Source of the DNA: Sanguinoderma infundibulare | Lineage: Eukaryota > Basidiomycota > Agaricomycetes > Polyporales > Polyporaceae | Assembly (NCBI GenBank): GCA_032821775.1 | Contig: JAVLRN010000017.1 | Coordinates: forward strand, 62,001-126,000 | Direction: 5' to 3' | DNA length: 64,000 bases | Shown: positions 43,855 to 57,300 of the stretch, piece by piece | Layout of the letters: the number at the start of each line of letters is the position of its first letter | Numbering within the stretch: position 1 is the stretch's first letter | The notes under the pieces: generated by a model | Told to the model about the DNA's origin: nothing | What the model saw: the letters and a program-made list of their open reading frames with translations, nothing else | Databases searched by the model: none | Translations under genes and position numbers: made by a program

Positions 43855-45350
43855 TTAGCAGTAGTACACCGATGGTCCGACGTAGTACGCCTCGTACGGC
43901 AGTATCTCCGGCGCGGGGCGCTGGCCGGACATCATGAGGCGCGTCTCCTCTATGATGGGCTCCCAGCTCTGGAGGAGCTGCTGCTGCGCCTCGGTGTCCT
44001 GCTGCTGCTGCTGCGCGGAGACGTGCTGCTGCTGCTGGAACGTCGCAGCGCCAGGTGCGAGCGGGAACTCGGCGGGGTATGGGAGGTTGTATACCGGCAT
44101 GGGAGACGTGTGCGCGTAGGGCGAGCCTTGCCATGTGGAGCTGGAGGAGTTGGTGTCGCGCGGGGAGGGCGTGTGGTCGTATGTGATTGGGGGATGAGAC
44201 TTTGTGGAGATGGAGACGGGGCTCTCGGAATAAGGGCGGGGGTTCGGGACGGGTTGGGATATGCGGGCGGGCGAAGACTGAGAGGCCGATTGCGGGTAGG
44301 GATGATACCGCGAGCGGGACGAGGACGAGGACGAGGGCGAAGACGAGGATGAGGAGGCGGCGGGTTGCAGAGAGGTATGACGAAGCATGGTCCGCTCTTG
44401 AGGGGACGGGACGTCGGGGAGGCCTGTGGGCGCTGAATGGGGCGTCGAAGGAGCACTTTCCGGGTCGCGAGAGGCGGCTTCCTTGCTGCTGCGTCAAGCA
44501 CGTTCCTCAGACGAACTGCGACAAGTCAAACGACGGGAGACTACTCACGAACGAGGCGGCCGTCCTCGCTTCCCCCGGCTGACGTGCGGATTGCGGATCT
44601 GGGAGAGGCCGACCTTCAAAGCGGGGCTGATCTCCAGAGATGCGAGGTCGGGCATCGCAGAGGGCGTCTGGAGCAACCCAGAGCGGACGTCGGACGGGTA
44701 GTAGTAGGAGACGAGGTGGTACGTCGTGTCCTCTATCGACATCGAGATGGTCTATCGAACTTATCAGTCCACTTCGTTCCGCAGGCGCACAGACACAGAC
44801 AAAGGATGCCGACCTTCTTCATGAGGCCGTCCTGCTTCAGACCCCTGCCTTTGTTCCAGCTCCCTAGAATGTAATGCTCGAGCTCAGGGTCCACCTTCTG
44901 CTCGACGGCATCCGAGAGCGGGGCCATCGCAGAGCACCGGTACGGCGCGTCCGTCTCTTGGCGGGTGTCTTCTCTTTCGCGGTACATCTGCAACGTCCCT
45001 CCCTCAGACAACGGCGCTCGACCCGACCCGGGGATGCCCCGTGCGCTCCGCGTACAACCACTCACCAGGAAGCTGCCCTGCATGCGCGACGCCGACCACA
45101 GGTACGGGTCCGTCCACCGCTTGATGCCGCTCTCCTCCTCGGTGAAGACGAGGATGGCGCCGCTCTGGATGATGCTCCGCTTCTCGAGCTCGTGGAACCG
45201 GCGCGTCACGCGCGGGACGAGCCCCGCGCGCGTCGCCTCCAGGACGAGCATGGCGTCCCGCGTAGTCTTGATCCACCCGCGGAGTATGTCGGGCTTGCGC
45301 GGAGTGCCAGCGGCGGCCGGGGGCGAAGACGGAGCGTTCGTGTGTGCCAT
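43855..45350 (-). CDS. Gti1/Pac2 family (WOPR) transcription factor
   Basis: Four exons (45066-45350, 44814-44987, 44549-44751, 43855-44488) give 431 residues. WOPRa covers about residues 18-95 (GWIKTTRDAMLVLEATRAGL, HELEKRSIIQSGAILVFTEE, GIKRWTDPYLWSASRMQGSF). WOPRb follows after an insert (KGRGLKQDGLMKKTISM, YHLVSYYYPSDVRSG). The C-terminal half is low-complexity Ser/Pro/Gln. The family (Wor1, Ryp1, Gti1, Pac2) binds DNA and controls dimorphism, conidiation or nutrient-driven switching in ascomycetes; the role of basidiomycete members is less clear. The start agrees with the short N-terminal tail before WOPRa. The gene looks intact. Confidence 0.92.
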
Positions 45351-47529
45351 CGGGGACGGGCGGAGGGCGATCGTGATTGGTCGTGGGGCGGGGTGCGAAT
45401 CGTGCCCGAAGCTGAGTTCGAGTTTAGGGCGGAGGAAGGATGGTGCGGTGCGGGTGGGGAAAAAAACAGCCACGGAGTGCAGCTCTGGGCACTGGGAGAC
45501 TCGGAGCAGAAAAAGCGTGCCTGCGGCGCGGGCGATGGCGTGCGACACAGGCTCCAGAAGCATGCCCCGCAGGCAAGTTCATGTAGTCGGTTCATGTAGT
45601 GTCGCGAGCGGCCGAGGAAGGAATAGGCCAGGCTGTTGCGGCTCGCCACTTCGCGTCCCAATCTCCATGGTCGGTCCATTGTCCGCTCGCCCAGCGCCGG
45701 AGAAGTACAAGAGACCTGTCGTGTGGTGTCCCGTATGCGGCGAAGCGCACATTCCAAAATCGGCGGAAACCCTGCAGCGCGTGAGCCTGCCGGTGCTGAG
45801 AACGGAGGCTCCGCTGTCAGGCTGTGACAGGGAACGCGACTACAAGGATGCATTGTGGGCGTAACTCGTCGATCGATAGTTTGGCGGACGACTCCGGCGC
45901 CCCCCCCCTCGTCCAATCGCTTGCGGGGCTTGGAGTCTTGTGCGGATTGGGCGGACAAGGATTTTGCTCCCGCGGCGCGCTGTGCGCGGGCTGATCGTCC
46001 GAGCCCGTGAGCTCCGTGCGGGCAACGTTTCCTCTGGGGGGCATATTGTCCTGTGCGTGCGCGGACCCGAGATCGCCATTTCGCGAGCTGAATTTAGTGC
46101 GGAGTTAGGCCCAGGAAAGGCTCATACGCGACGCCAGCGACCCTTGCGGGGGCTTGAGGGTGCGCCGCGAGGGCGACGGGGATCGTATTGGTGGGCTATA
46201 GATGGACCGTGCACGCTGTGGGGCCCCTTGACAATAGGCAATATGAGCGGGTGATGAAAGAGGGCATGAACGGTCTGCACAAGGTAACCAGGAACGCGTG
46301 GGGGCTGGTAGGAGGGGAAGAACGTACAGTGTGAAGGCTTGGGAGATGATCGTGCCGATTCCTTGGAACTGGTTTCATACTGGACCTGATGTCGCAAGGG
46401 CTCACATGCTTTGGAATGTACCTGCTGCTTGACATACGTGCAAAGTCAACGAGGAGGGGGGAAGAAGGAAGATGGCGTCCACCGGGGACTAGTCGTGTTT
46501 GGATAGACCGGGGGTACGTTTAGCGTCTGACGCTGCGGTCTCTCGCACCAATCTGTCGGATGCACGGATATTGATTAATTGTTGTTCAGAGCTCTCGTTT
46601 CGAAACGAAGGACATACCTGTCAGTGGACTCTATTGAAGAGCGTGACCTCGTGTTGAAACAGTGGCCGGGCTTGATCTATGTCGCGCAAGCATTGCTCTG
46701 AGGTGGGTTCCCCGTCAGAAATAGCAGGACACAGTGGCAATTCTTCGAAGGCTGACGGCGGATTTCTCGTAACGACATGCCGTAACATCATCACCCAGTC
46801 TGAGGATTCGAATCTCATCACCGATTGAGTCGCACCCATCCTCTACTGCGCCAATGATGATGGCTTCCGAGTTTCTGGAGATGGCATGCATCCCTGGGTA
46901 TGCCTTCTATGCTTAGACCGGAGATTGGACGACGCGCACGGAGTTGGCTCGGTAGGCGGTACCTGCTACCATTCTTCGGATTAGCGAGGGACAGAACATA
47001 TCAAATCAAGTTTGCAACGACATACAAGGTTGAAGAATAGAGGCCACTGATCGCCTAAGCTGCCCCACTTGAGGCGTTGAAGCGCCACTCCGAGCGAACA
47101 AACGGTCGGAGCAACGGAGCTGCCCGCCGTACGAAACGTTGTAGAGATGTACTCGAGCCAGGACATGAGGCATTAGGCGTAAGCAATTGAAGATGTCGCA
47201 CGCGCTGCACACAAAGACCGTTTCGCTGGAGTCCGGGCACAGAACAAGCCGCCCGAAAGAAACGTAAGAAAGCTTGAGGGGGACTTTGTTCGAGTCAAAG
47301 GGGGCTTAGCGAGTGTTGCAGCGAGATCGATCTGTCGGTAGGGAGTTAGCTTTTGAACCGCTGTACCTAGACTTGTTCGTAAACGACGCACAGTTTCGGC
47401 CAAGTTCCGAGCTGAGGGATTGCGTCCGGGGTCCTGTCAGATATAGAACGGAGAACGGATTAGATAAGACTGAGTACGCTATGGCAAATAGCTCAAGTAA
47501 ACAGCGTCGTCAGCCCGGAGGTGATGTAA
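45351..47529. other. gene-poor interval
   Basis: About 2.2 kb. Long GC-rich shadow frames but nothing with homology I recognise, no clear splice series and no tRNA. Confidence 0.5.
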
Positions 47530-48950
47530 GCTAAACCAGAACAGGAAATGAATGCAACGCATCATAACAGATGGGAGAGATGAGAAGGGAGAGAAAGGGG
47601 AGGGCGTGAAGGCTGTCGTACGAAAGGCAATGCAGAGGCTCGCCTATAAGTAACCCAAATGCGCGCGGCCAAACGAATAGAGAGGGAGTGCCAGAGGGTG
47701 ATGAGGCGAGAGATGAGACGACGAAGAGGGACACTACTGTCTGGGGCATCAATGCGAGGCATTGTGCCATAGAAATAGTGGGAGACAGCCTGTGGCCACA
47801 TTCTGGGATCGTCGACGAACAAGCCGCCTGCATATTGCAGGATCACGTCCTTGAGGGGTGTGGTTTCGGAAGCGTCGAGCAGCGAGGACGTCCGAGTAAG
47901 GAGGACCTCCTAGAGTGGTGTGGTTTCCGCTGCGTCGAGCAACGCGGACGTGTCACGAAGCGCAAGAGCAGGCGCCTCGGCTCGAAGCACAGCAAGGCGG
48001 GGGCAGGCGACGAAGATATGATGTGCCGTCTCGAAGGCGTCACAACCGAACAGGCAAGAGGGGGAGGTATTGTGGAAGCGACAGGCGCGCATGTATCCGT
48101 CGTCAAGCTGCGAGGAACGCACATACAGCTGGACGACGGCGGAATACGGAGATGAGGCACGAGTGTACTTAAGGATGAGCGGGCGGTGCATGCGAGTCGT
48201 AGAGACAACGGAAGAGGGTAGAGTTAGGACGAAGAGAGGGATTGGAAAGGACTGCGGAAGTTGATAAATCATTGATGACGGACGGGATGTAACCGAAGGA
48301 AGGGTGATGCAAAGAAAAGAGTGGCAAGGTAAAGGTCGGAAGGGGGAGGGGAAAATAGTGAAGGACAGACAAGGGATCTGGGATTGCGAGGCGGGAAGCA
48401 AGCAACAGGAGTCGGCTAGTCCAGATACCACCGTGACGAGGCTGTTTTCACATCGCTGAACAGATTCGACGTTGGTGCTACTGTCCACGAATATAGGACG
48501 GAGCATGGGGAGGTCTGGAGCAATGCTTGTGCAGAAAGACGTGGTTAGGCCGAGAGAATAGGCCGAAGTCCGGTGCACAATCTGGACTATACAGCGAGCA
48601 CCAGTCGGACCCCAGGCCCAAACTGGACCATGCTGCGGGGAGGGGCGACCTCCTGTCTGGTGCAAGTCTTGGCTGCAGAAAGAAAGAAAGCCAGAGGACA
48701 TATGGCGCACCATGCGAGCACGTTGTTGAAGGCACCTGTAGTGTTGTGGTGCTCGATCCTCCTATGTTCTCGATTGCGAGAAGATTTTGTACGTCGAGTA
48801 CGTGAAGCACGTCAGTCTGTATCTGCATTGTTAGCGAGACCTTCTCCAACGATCGGGAAGCGGGTGATGCAAGCGCAGTCAAGGACGTCGAATAACCAAC
48901 CTTCAAGTCGCACTAACCCTAGCTCTTCTGGTCGGAGCATTGCGGACTAT
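47530..48950 (-). mobile_element. decayed LINE (non-LTR retrotransposon) 3' part
   Basis: The minus strand carries the C-terminal zinc-binding region seen after the reverse transcriptase of fungal LINEs (YMRACRFHNTSPSCLFGCDA then HHIFVACPRL). The usual tail follows (LFVDDPRMWPQAVSHYF, ISRLITLWHSLSIRLAARIW). Upstream pieces in other frames look like the same polyprotein with frameshifts. No reverse-transcriptase catalytic motif is visible, so the copy is 5' truncated or too decayed. A duplicated segment is present inside. Confidence 0.7.
47850..47960. repeat. diverged tandem duplication in the LINE
   Basis: The motif GGTGTGGTTTC...GCGTCGAGCA occurs twice about 61 bp apart. On the minus strand it encodes SALLDAAETTPL and SSLLDASETTPL in different frames. 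Confidence 0.7.
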
Positions 48951-49908
48951 TAAAGATTTGTGCTTATTTTCCAACTCCGAGATAGAGGAAGTAATCGGAG
49001 ACTGAAATGTGAGACTTGTGGCACTTGGGCGCGGAAGGCCTTGGTTCCGCCCTCTGCCGCCAGCTTTCGCATTTTTTGTCTCCTGTCTGGGCTCTCATTC
49101 ACTCTCTTGTTACTTGGATATCTTCTGCATGCTCTGACAGCTATCGACACCCGGACACCCACGAATATGACCCACGAACAACACCGTGCCACGCCCAGTA
49201 CAATTACAGTATCAAGTCAAACTCATCGCAGTGAGTATTCACTCCATGACCTCTATCCGTATCGGGCTTTGTGGCGGCAGGGCGGGCTGGTGAGGAGGGG
49301 GAGGGGGAGTTCGTGCGCTGCATGGCACGGCGGGTTGAGCCGCCCAATTGCGCATGGGGAACACCTCGGCGTACGGTGAGCTTCAGTCGGATTTCGTCCC
49401 AACCCTCCAGAAACCCTTCTACATCCCATTCTGTGCGACCTTTTGCTCTTGACGTGGCTAGGGCGGTACGCTGCCGCCGCTCTGGCGTTTGGCTGAAGAC
49501 TGGCGTCACCGCCCTCACCAATGATCACACCACCGGCTCGCACGGCATGCCCACATTTATTCCCCAACCCGTTTGAAGCCCCTCTTCGTCACTAGCTCGC
49601 CGCCGTCTACGACGGCCCATCCGCAATGGTATCCCGGATGGGGTGCGTCCCATTGCCCAGCGGATCTTCCCCGAGGTTTCCACAGTTGGCTTCGAGAAGT
49701 TCCCGAGAAGGACGGATGCAGCTCTGCTTCTTGCCACACGTTCCCCTGGCCCCGTATGTCGATATTATCATACAAGGGCGCGGCTGAAGAGGACTGGGGA
49801 AGCCTGCCGCCTGAACGACTCGAACGTGCTTTCTTGCTTCTAGCTTTCTTCCGTTTGAATTTTCGAGCTCTGTCCCGGACCAGATTTTCTCGAGACAATT
49901 ATTTGATC
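48951..49908. other. intergenic upstream of the oxysterol-binding protein
   Basis: About 950 bp of promoter and spacer; only shadow frames seen. Confidence 0.5.
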
Positions 49909-52900
49909 ATGTCTAACAAACCCCCTTCAGCGATTAATGGCGCTATAGACTCCTTATACCAAGTCCGACTGTTGTCGGCACTACGAAGTGGTGAGCATGC
50001 CTGTGTCACTTTGGAAAGGCCCTTCGCTCATCGTGCTTGTCGTAGGTGATCCTGCTCGCATCCATCCATTTTTAGCGGACTTCACCAAAGACCGACGGGC
50101 ATCCGACACCAGCGACGTCGACCTTGGCTCGTCTGCGCTACATCTCGCTATTCGATGCGCTACTTGTGAGTGCGCATGCTGCTTACTGCTTCCTTTTCAC
50201 TGTCTGACTACCCCACAAGGTGAAACTGTCGCGCTTTTACTCAATCATCGAGCCGTATCACCCAATGCCGTGCACCCTTCCGGCTCGGGAACAACCGCAC
50301 TTCACCTTGCAGCTTCGTTGTCGCGAACGGACGTTGTTGTATTGCTTCTGGATCAGGAGGGCATAGATGATAGCGTTCGTGACAGCCAGGGAAGGACTTG
50401 TTTAGAGGTGGCGAGGGGCAAGGACACGATCCGTGCCATACGCGGTAAGATTCATGGTTTAATTAGAAGCGATCTCCGTCTCCTCATGTTTCATTCCAGA
50501 CTCGAGAGCGTTCCTCACGGCCTCATATCGGTCTCTGCTGCGAGCCTACATTCTTTCGCCGCCAACCGCGCATCCACCAGAAGCCCTCACCAAGATACTG
50601 TCTTCCCCACGAATACGACTTGTAGACCTATCATACCTCGATGACTCGTCAGGACGCACGCTCCTACACGAAGCCGCCAGGCGCAAGGATTTGCGCTTGG
50701 TAGAATTGGCTGTTCGGGCAGGTGCGGACGTCTTCGTGCGGGACCGGAGAGGGCGGCCCGTGTATGACAGCGCAGGGAAGGACGATCGGGTTCGCGTGTT
50801 CTTGCGCCAGTGTGAGTCGCACGTTTAACCACCCTGTTGCCCACCACCGCTGACTTGCTGCAGTCTCGAACCAGGACAACTCGCTCATTCAGGAGCCATC
50901 GTCCGAGCCGCCTGAACTTAGAGGATACCTAAACAAGTACACGAATGTCGCCAAGGGCTACAACACGCGTTGGTTTGTGCTTCACCAAGGCGTCCTTTCG
51001 TGTGTGTGGATTTGGTTCCTGCATGAGATTTGCGTCCTCATCTCTTGGGCCTTTTCACAGACTACCGCCACCAGGATGACGAGAACCTCGCGTGTCGCGG
51101 ATCCATCGCGATGGCTACCGCAGTCTTGAATGTCCCCACCGGCACCTCCGGGCTGCGCTTTGAAGTTCATTCGGCCCCCTCGCGGGGCAACGCGTCTGTA
51201 CAGAAATGGTACTTGAAGGCGAACCACCCCGTCGAGGCTTCGCGCTGGATCACCGCGCTGCAGAAATGCATGGAGCTCTCGAAGCGTGAGAGCGAACAGA
51301 ACGATCGCAGGAGTGCGGAAAGCGAAGCCCCAAGCCTCAAGCCCTCGCTGTCCATTGGCGCAGGCTCCATCCACAGCCCCCGAAAGTTCCGCCTATCCGC
51401 CCCGGGGATGATCTCGGGCACGACGTCGACGGGGGGAGAGACTGGAATTGGCGAGGGCGCTGATGCGAACGGGGACGCGGCGCCGGACCACGTCGTCGAC
51501 GGCTTGTTGCAAGAGGAGCAAGAGTACTCGTCTGACGCAGAATCGACGAAGGAGATTCCCCCGCACGCGAACTCGTTCCAGCTCCAGGGCCATGCGCTCG
51601 TCGCGCAGGCGGAGCTTGCGCAGCAGCTCCTCGGAAACCTCCACGGACAGGCTCCTGGCTCGCAGCGCGCGGCGGAGCTGACGAAGGCGGTCGACGACAC
51701 GTTCGGCACGGTGGCGAGCATGCTCAGCGAGTACGTGCAGATGGTCAAGGAGCGAGAAGACTGGTACAAGGGCAAGCTCGAGCGTGAACGCGAGCGGCAG
51801 AACATCTGGGAGGAGAGCCTGCAGGCGGTCGTGCGCGAGGGTGACATGCTCGAGCGGGAGCTGCGCTCGCGCTTCCGCCGCAGGAGCCGCGCGCCGAGCT
51901 CTGGGCGCGAGGGCGGCACGGTGCGCAAGCGCACGAGCCAGCTTATCGGGTCCCCGCCGCTGATCGCGTCCGCCGAGGCCGTCTCGCCGCCCGTGCTGGC
52001 GACCACCCAGAGCCCGGTGCCCATCGAGGAGATCCCTGCGGTGCCGCCGTTGCCGACTATGCCATCGCCGTCTGCGACGATTCCGCGCGCCAGGCGGCTG
52101 TCGATCACGTTGCCTGGCCTGCCGATACCCTCGGGCGGCGCGCGGCAGTTCTCGCTCATCGTGGGCGCCGTGCCCGCCGCGGCAAAGGAGAAGGAGGGGG
52201 AGGAGGAAGAGCAAGAGGAGGGCGAGGGCGAGACGGACGAGGAGGACGAGTTCTTCGATGCGATCGAGAGCAACACGCTCCCGAACCTCGTCATCAGCCA
52301 GAGCCTCATCCAGCCGCAGCCGATGGGCGTGGCGGCGTTCACGCTGAGTAGGGACGTTTATGGGGGGTACTTGCACCTGCGGGATAGACTCTCGATCTCG
52401 AGCGATGACCGGCCGCCGATGAGCTTGTGGGCGGTGTTGAAGAATAGTATCGGGAAGGACTTGACGAAGATCTCGTTCCCGGTGTTCTTCAACGAGCCGA
52501 CGAGCATGCTGCAGCGGATGGTGAGTTGCGAGGTTGTTCCGACTGCGAGGTTTATGTTGACGGTGGTTTGGGTTGTCTTGTCAGGCGGAGGATATGGAGT
52601 TTTCCGAGTGTTGTGAGTGTTTTGCTGCTGCAACGATGTGGCCTGGCTATGGCTGACTCCTCGTTCTTAGTGGACGCTGCGTACACCCAGGAGGACCCTC
52701 ATCAGCGTCTCGCGTTTGTGGCGGCCTTCGCGATGTCCAACTACTCGTCTACAATCGGTCGTATTGCTAAGCCATTCAACCCCATGCTCGTTCGTATTGC
52801 ACGTTTGTCTGCCTTGGCGCTTGTCTGATGTTTCTTGTAGAGCGAGACGTTCGAGTACGTGCGGCACGACAAGCAGTACCGCTACGTCTCCGAACAAGTC

Positions 52901-53924
52901 AGCCACCACCCTCCGATCTCCGCTTGCTGGGCCGAGTCGCCGACGTGGCGGTACTACGGCGAGGTCGACGCGCAGAACAAGTTCATGGGCAAGTCGTTCG
53001 AGATCAGGCCGACGGGCATCGCGCACGTTGACCTGCTCTTGCCCGAGGAGCGCGCGCCGGACTACCCGAAGGCGAAGGGCCCGAACAGCAAGGGGCGGGT
53101 CGTTGAGCATTACAGCTGGAAGAAGGTCACGACGAACGTCTCTGGTTTCATCCTCGGGTCACCCACGATTGACCATTATGGCGATATGATCGTACGTGCC
53201 TATCCGTATGACATCCTAAGATGTGCGCTGACGTCTACTCTCCCAGGTCACGAACCACCGTACGGGAGACCAGTGTGTCTTGACCTTCAAGCCTCGCGGC
53301 TGGCGCGGCAAGGACGCGTACGAGATCTGTGGGTACGTCCAGGACACGCACGGGAACGTGACCTACGAGATCGCCGGCCGGTGGAACAGCCAGCTCGTCG
53401 CGCGCCAAGTCGGCACCGGGGTCGGCCAGCTGCACCCCGACGTCGCGATGAACGGCCCGAACTCGCCGTCGACGACGAACGAGTACATCCTCCTGTGGCG
53501 CAACTCGGTGAAGCCGCCGTCGCCGTTCAACCTGACGCCGTTCGCGATCACGCTCAACGACTGCCCGCGGTCGACGCTCGAGCCGTACCTGTGCCCGACC
53601 GACTGCCGGCTGCGGCCTGACCAGCGCGCGTTCGAGCTGGGCAAGTACGAGCGCGCGAACGACCTGAAGATGAAGCAGGAGGAGTTCCAGCGGGCGACGC
53701 GGCGGGCGCGGGAGAACGGGAAGGCGGCGGCGCATAGGGCGCGGTGGTTCGCGGCGACGACGGAGCCGGACACGGGCGAGCGGGTGTGGATGCCGGCGAT
53801 GGTCGAGGAGCAGGTGGAGTACTGGGTGGAGAGGGAGAAGGCGTGGAGCGCGGCGAACGGGGAGGGCAGTGGGGGGCCGGTGTGGAAGCGCGTGGAGAGG
53901 ATATTCATCGAGGACGAGCCTTGA
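49909..53924 (+). CDS. oxysterol-binding protein, ankyrin-PH-ORD type (Osh1/Osh2-like)
   Basis: Ten exons (49909-49990, 50046-50165, 50220-50444, 50500-50811, 50864-51001, 51061-52520, 52585-52612, 52671-52789, 52841-53191, 53247-53924) give 1170 residues. Ankyrin repeats lie at about 40-240 ([49 protein letters not shown]). A PH domain spans about 260-370 ([39 protein letters not shown]). A coiled-coil linker follows, then the FFAT motif EFFDAIE, which binds ER VAP proteins, and the ORD with its signature [13 protein letters not shown]. Such proteins exchange sterol and PtdIns4P at ER-Golgi or ER-plasma-membrane contacts. The gene is intact and converges on the nitrite reductase gene. Confidence 0.96.
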
Positions 53925-54310
53925 TGGCGCAGAGGGAAGTGCGGATGTGTGCGATGGACTCGGGACGATCATGATGCATGATGCAGGAATGACTGGCATT
54001 GATTTATTGATTCCGCTATGAGCACTGTATTTACGACACGGTGTAGTATTGTATACATAGCACGACTCGACACGATAGCAGCTCTCTGTTTGGTTTTGGC
54101 TGGTCTGTTTAGCTAGGTCTAGGTTACTCTCTTTCTCTCGTAATATACCCTTCACGTCGGCTCTTGGACTCTCGACAGTGTGTTCGTGTTGTGCTGGGAT
54201 TCGAAGAAAGAGATCCGAGTATGAGGACGCCGCTCGTCCGGGGCATAAATCTGAGCGAATAAAATTACATTATGTACAAGGTAAAGAAAGGAATATCCAC
54301 GATACATCTA
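53925..54310. other. convergent intergenic spacer
   Basis: 386 bp between the stop codons of the oxysterol-binding protein and nitrite reductase genes. No feature beyond AT-rich 3' flank. Confidence 0.6.
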
Positions 54311-57300
54311 TTACCACTCAAGCTTACCATCTCCGCACGCCGACCCGCAGCCGCCGTCCTGCCCGACCCCGCTCTCTGGAAGGAGCACAGCATCTGTGGG
54401 CCCGGTGATCTCCACGCTGCTCTCATCAGCGGCACCCCCCGTCCTGTCTGCAAGTTCGGCCGTCGCCTGCCGGACCATCCACTTTGCCGTCCCGATCACG
54501 CCGTCGAGCTCGTCGGAGTCGGGCAGGAGGAGCGAGAGGTCGTCAGCGTCGGTCTTGACGTCGAACGCGACGATGCCGTACGAGTCGTCGTTGAGGCACT
54601 CGCCGGTGGCGAGGTTGAAGTTGCGTTTGTGCATCGGACCTGGCGGGGGGCACTGGGAGTTAGCGAAACGACGGGAAGGTAGATCGGCGGAGGGACGGAC
54701 AAGAGACGTAGAGCGCGCCTGAGGCGGGGTCGTCGGCGACGATGCCGTGGTCGAGGACGAACGCGCGGCGGTGCGGACACATCTGCGGGAACGGTGCGCG
54801 AGCGATGAGTGCGCTGAGGACTTGGACTAGCACGAGGACTGGCTGGGCAGATAAGGAGCACATGGGACACACGGACCTGCTGGGTGGCGAAGTAGCCCTT
54901 GTGCGGGACGTGAAAGATGGCGAGCTGGCTGTCCCCGTACCTCACCGCGGCCGACCTACCGGACTGTTCAGTCGAAAGCTCAAGCTCGAGGCCCATAGAG
55001 GATTTACGTACGTCGTGCCGCTCGCGTTGGGAATTAGGTCCTGCACCTTTGCTAGCTTCCTCCACTTCCACCGGTCCTTCGGCGTCCGGATATCGGACTC
55101 GCGAAGGACAAGCGGGGGCGCGGTCTTGCTCCAGTCCGCGGGCCGCGTCTGTCCGCGCTCGACGATCTTCTCCATCTGGCCGACGCGTGCGCTCTGCGCA
55201 CGGCGATTGCAGTCGTCAGTGGGATCGACGCACAGGAGCATAAATGCCCGCAAGATCACGCACTGTGTTAACGAACTGACGGAACCGCTTCTGGCTCTCG
55301 TGGTCCTCGACGACGGCCTTCCATTCGTCGAAGTAGGTCCCGACGAGCTCGTCCATCTCCCGCTCGAGATCTCCGCAGATTCCGAGAGCGTCATCGAGGA
55401 TCACCCTGCGTAGTTGATCGATGCCGCCCTCCATGGACTCCAACCAGCGCGCGGTACGCATCAGCTTGTCGGCCGTCCGAATGTAGTACATGATAAACCT
55501 GTCAAGGATGCGGATGACCCTTGATGGTGGCACGTCGGCCGCAAGCAGGGTCGCATGCCGCGGGTTCGCGCCGCCGTTCCCGCACACAAAAACTGGAAAT
55601 TCCCGGAGGGCATCAGGGTCGTCAAGTCCGAAGATACGAACGTGCATCTTACTGTTCCACCCTTTGTCCGACGCGATGAGCCCAAAGTCCTTGCCCTGCG
55701 CCTCGGCGCACTCGCGCACACACCCGCTGACGCCGCCCTTGAACTTGTGCGGCGAGCGGATGCCCTTGTAGCGCTCCTCGAGCCGGATAGCCACTGTCGG
55801 ACAATAGTAGCTTCAGGTCCAGTACAGGTGAGGTTGAGGAATCGCTCACGTCCGACGGAGTCGCCAATGCCGTAACGACACCATGACGTCCCGACACAGG
55901 ACTTGACAGTCCTAAGGGCCTTGCCGTACGCATGCCCGCTCTCGAAGCCCGCATCAACGAGCTCTTTCCAGATCGAAGGCAGGTCCGCACGCTCGGCGCC
56001 GAACAGGTCCACGCGCTGTCCTCCAGTGATCTTTGTGTACAATCCATCTGCAGCCACCGCGTCTCAGAGAAGAGTGCAGGCGTGCGCGCGACCAATCATG
56101 CACCCACATTTCTTCGCGACCTGGCCCAGGACTACGAGTTTGTCTGGCGTTATCTGGTCAGGGGGAGTTTGTTAGCAGCTTGTCGGTGAAGGCAGGGAAG
56201 AACGTACCTCGCCAGCCGCAACCCGGGGCACGACCGAGAACGTCCCTGCACGACGTTAGTCGGAGAACCCTCGAACCAAGGCCGTGTCCGGACTCACCGT
56301 TCCGTTGGATATTGGCGAGGAACCTAACAACAGATTAGCTTCCTACTAAGCTCGGAGCAAATCTCGAACCGTTACCGGTCGTTCGTGTCCTGGTTACTGC
56401 ATCGCATTCCGTTCCCAGTCAGCGCTCGAAGACATTCAAGAGAGCCGAGCAGGAGGCTTACGCGTTGTGGACGGGCTCCACGATATGGTCGTTCCACAAC
56501 GAGGACAGGATGCTTCCGACCGCCGGTTTGCACGTTTCGCAGCCGACTGAATCAGGTTTGACGCCGACTGCCGCCATGATCTCGGGCATCGTCTTCAGCT
56601 TCTTGATCCTACAATGTCGGTCAGCTCCGGATACAAGCGGCTCAATACCGATACCTTACATTACGACGTTGAAGAGGTCCGCCCGCGACATGGCGAAGTG
56701 CTGACATAGGTTGTTGTTTACCGCGATGCCCGCTCTCTTCATCTCGGCCTGCACATGGCCAGTTAATTCATATACGGTCACGATGAATGGCTTCTCCGAC
56801 GTACCTTCACAATGTTTGTGACGAGCGGGACACCTGCGGCACATGGGAAATGTCAGACAAAGTTCCATTTCGGTGGCAGTAAGCGAAAGGGTTCCAACGG
56901 ACATCCTCCACACCCAGATCCAGCTTTCGTCTTGGTCTTGACATCGGCCACGCTCTGGGCACCGTCCTTGATGCACTGAACGAGCTGACCCTTGGTGACA
57001 TTCTAGGGCAGGGCAGCAACGTCATGCTCAGAGGAAAACAGTGGGACTAACGTGTAGCTTACGTGACAGCTGCATATCTGGGCGTCGTCGTCAAGGTCGT
57101 CGCCAGAATCCTCCTTGCCCGAACGAGCTCCGAGAATGAACTGTGCCGGCGGAACTTCCAGCGCTTTCTGCAGACGTAAGACGTTTGGTAAGGAATTGCA
57201 GGGCCATCCTCGTCAGGTAAGGTTGCTGCAAGGCGCGGGGATACGGTAACCACCCCACGTTGACTCGGCGCGCACTTACCTTTTTCTTCACCAGCGCAAC

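Noticed and set aside
46621..46839. Minus-strand frame with coding-like composition
   Set aside because: No recognisable motif, no supporting exons, and an isolated 72-codon length; left out.
51167..52376. Minus-strand frames of 327 and 391 codons
   Set aside because: Antisense shadows of the GC-rich oxysterol-binding protein exon 6, which has clear domains and splice sites.
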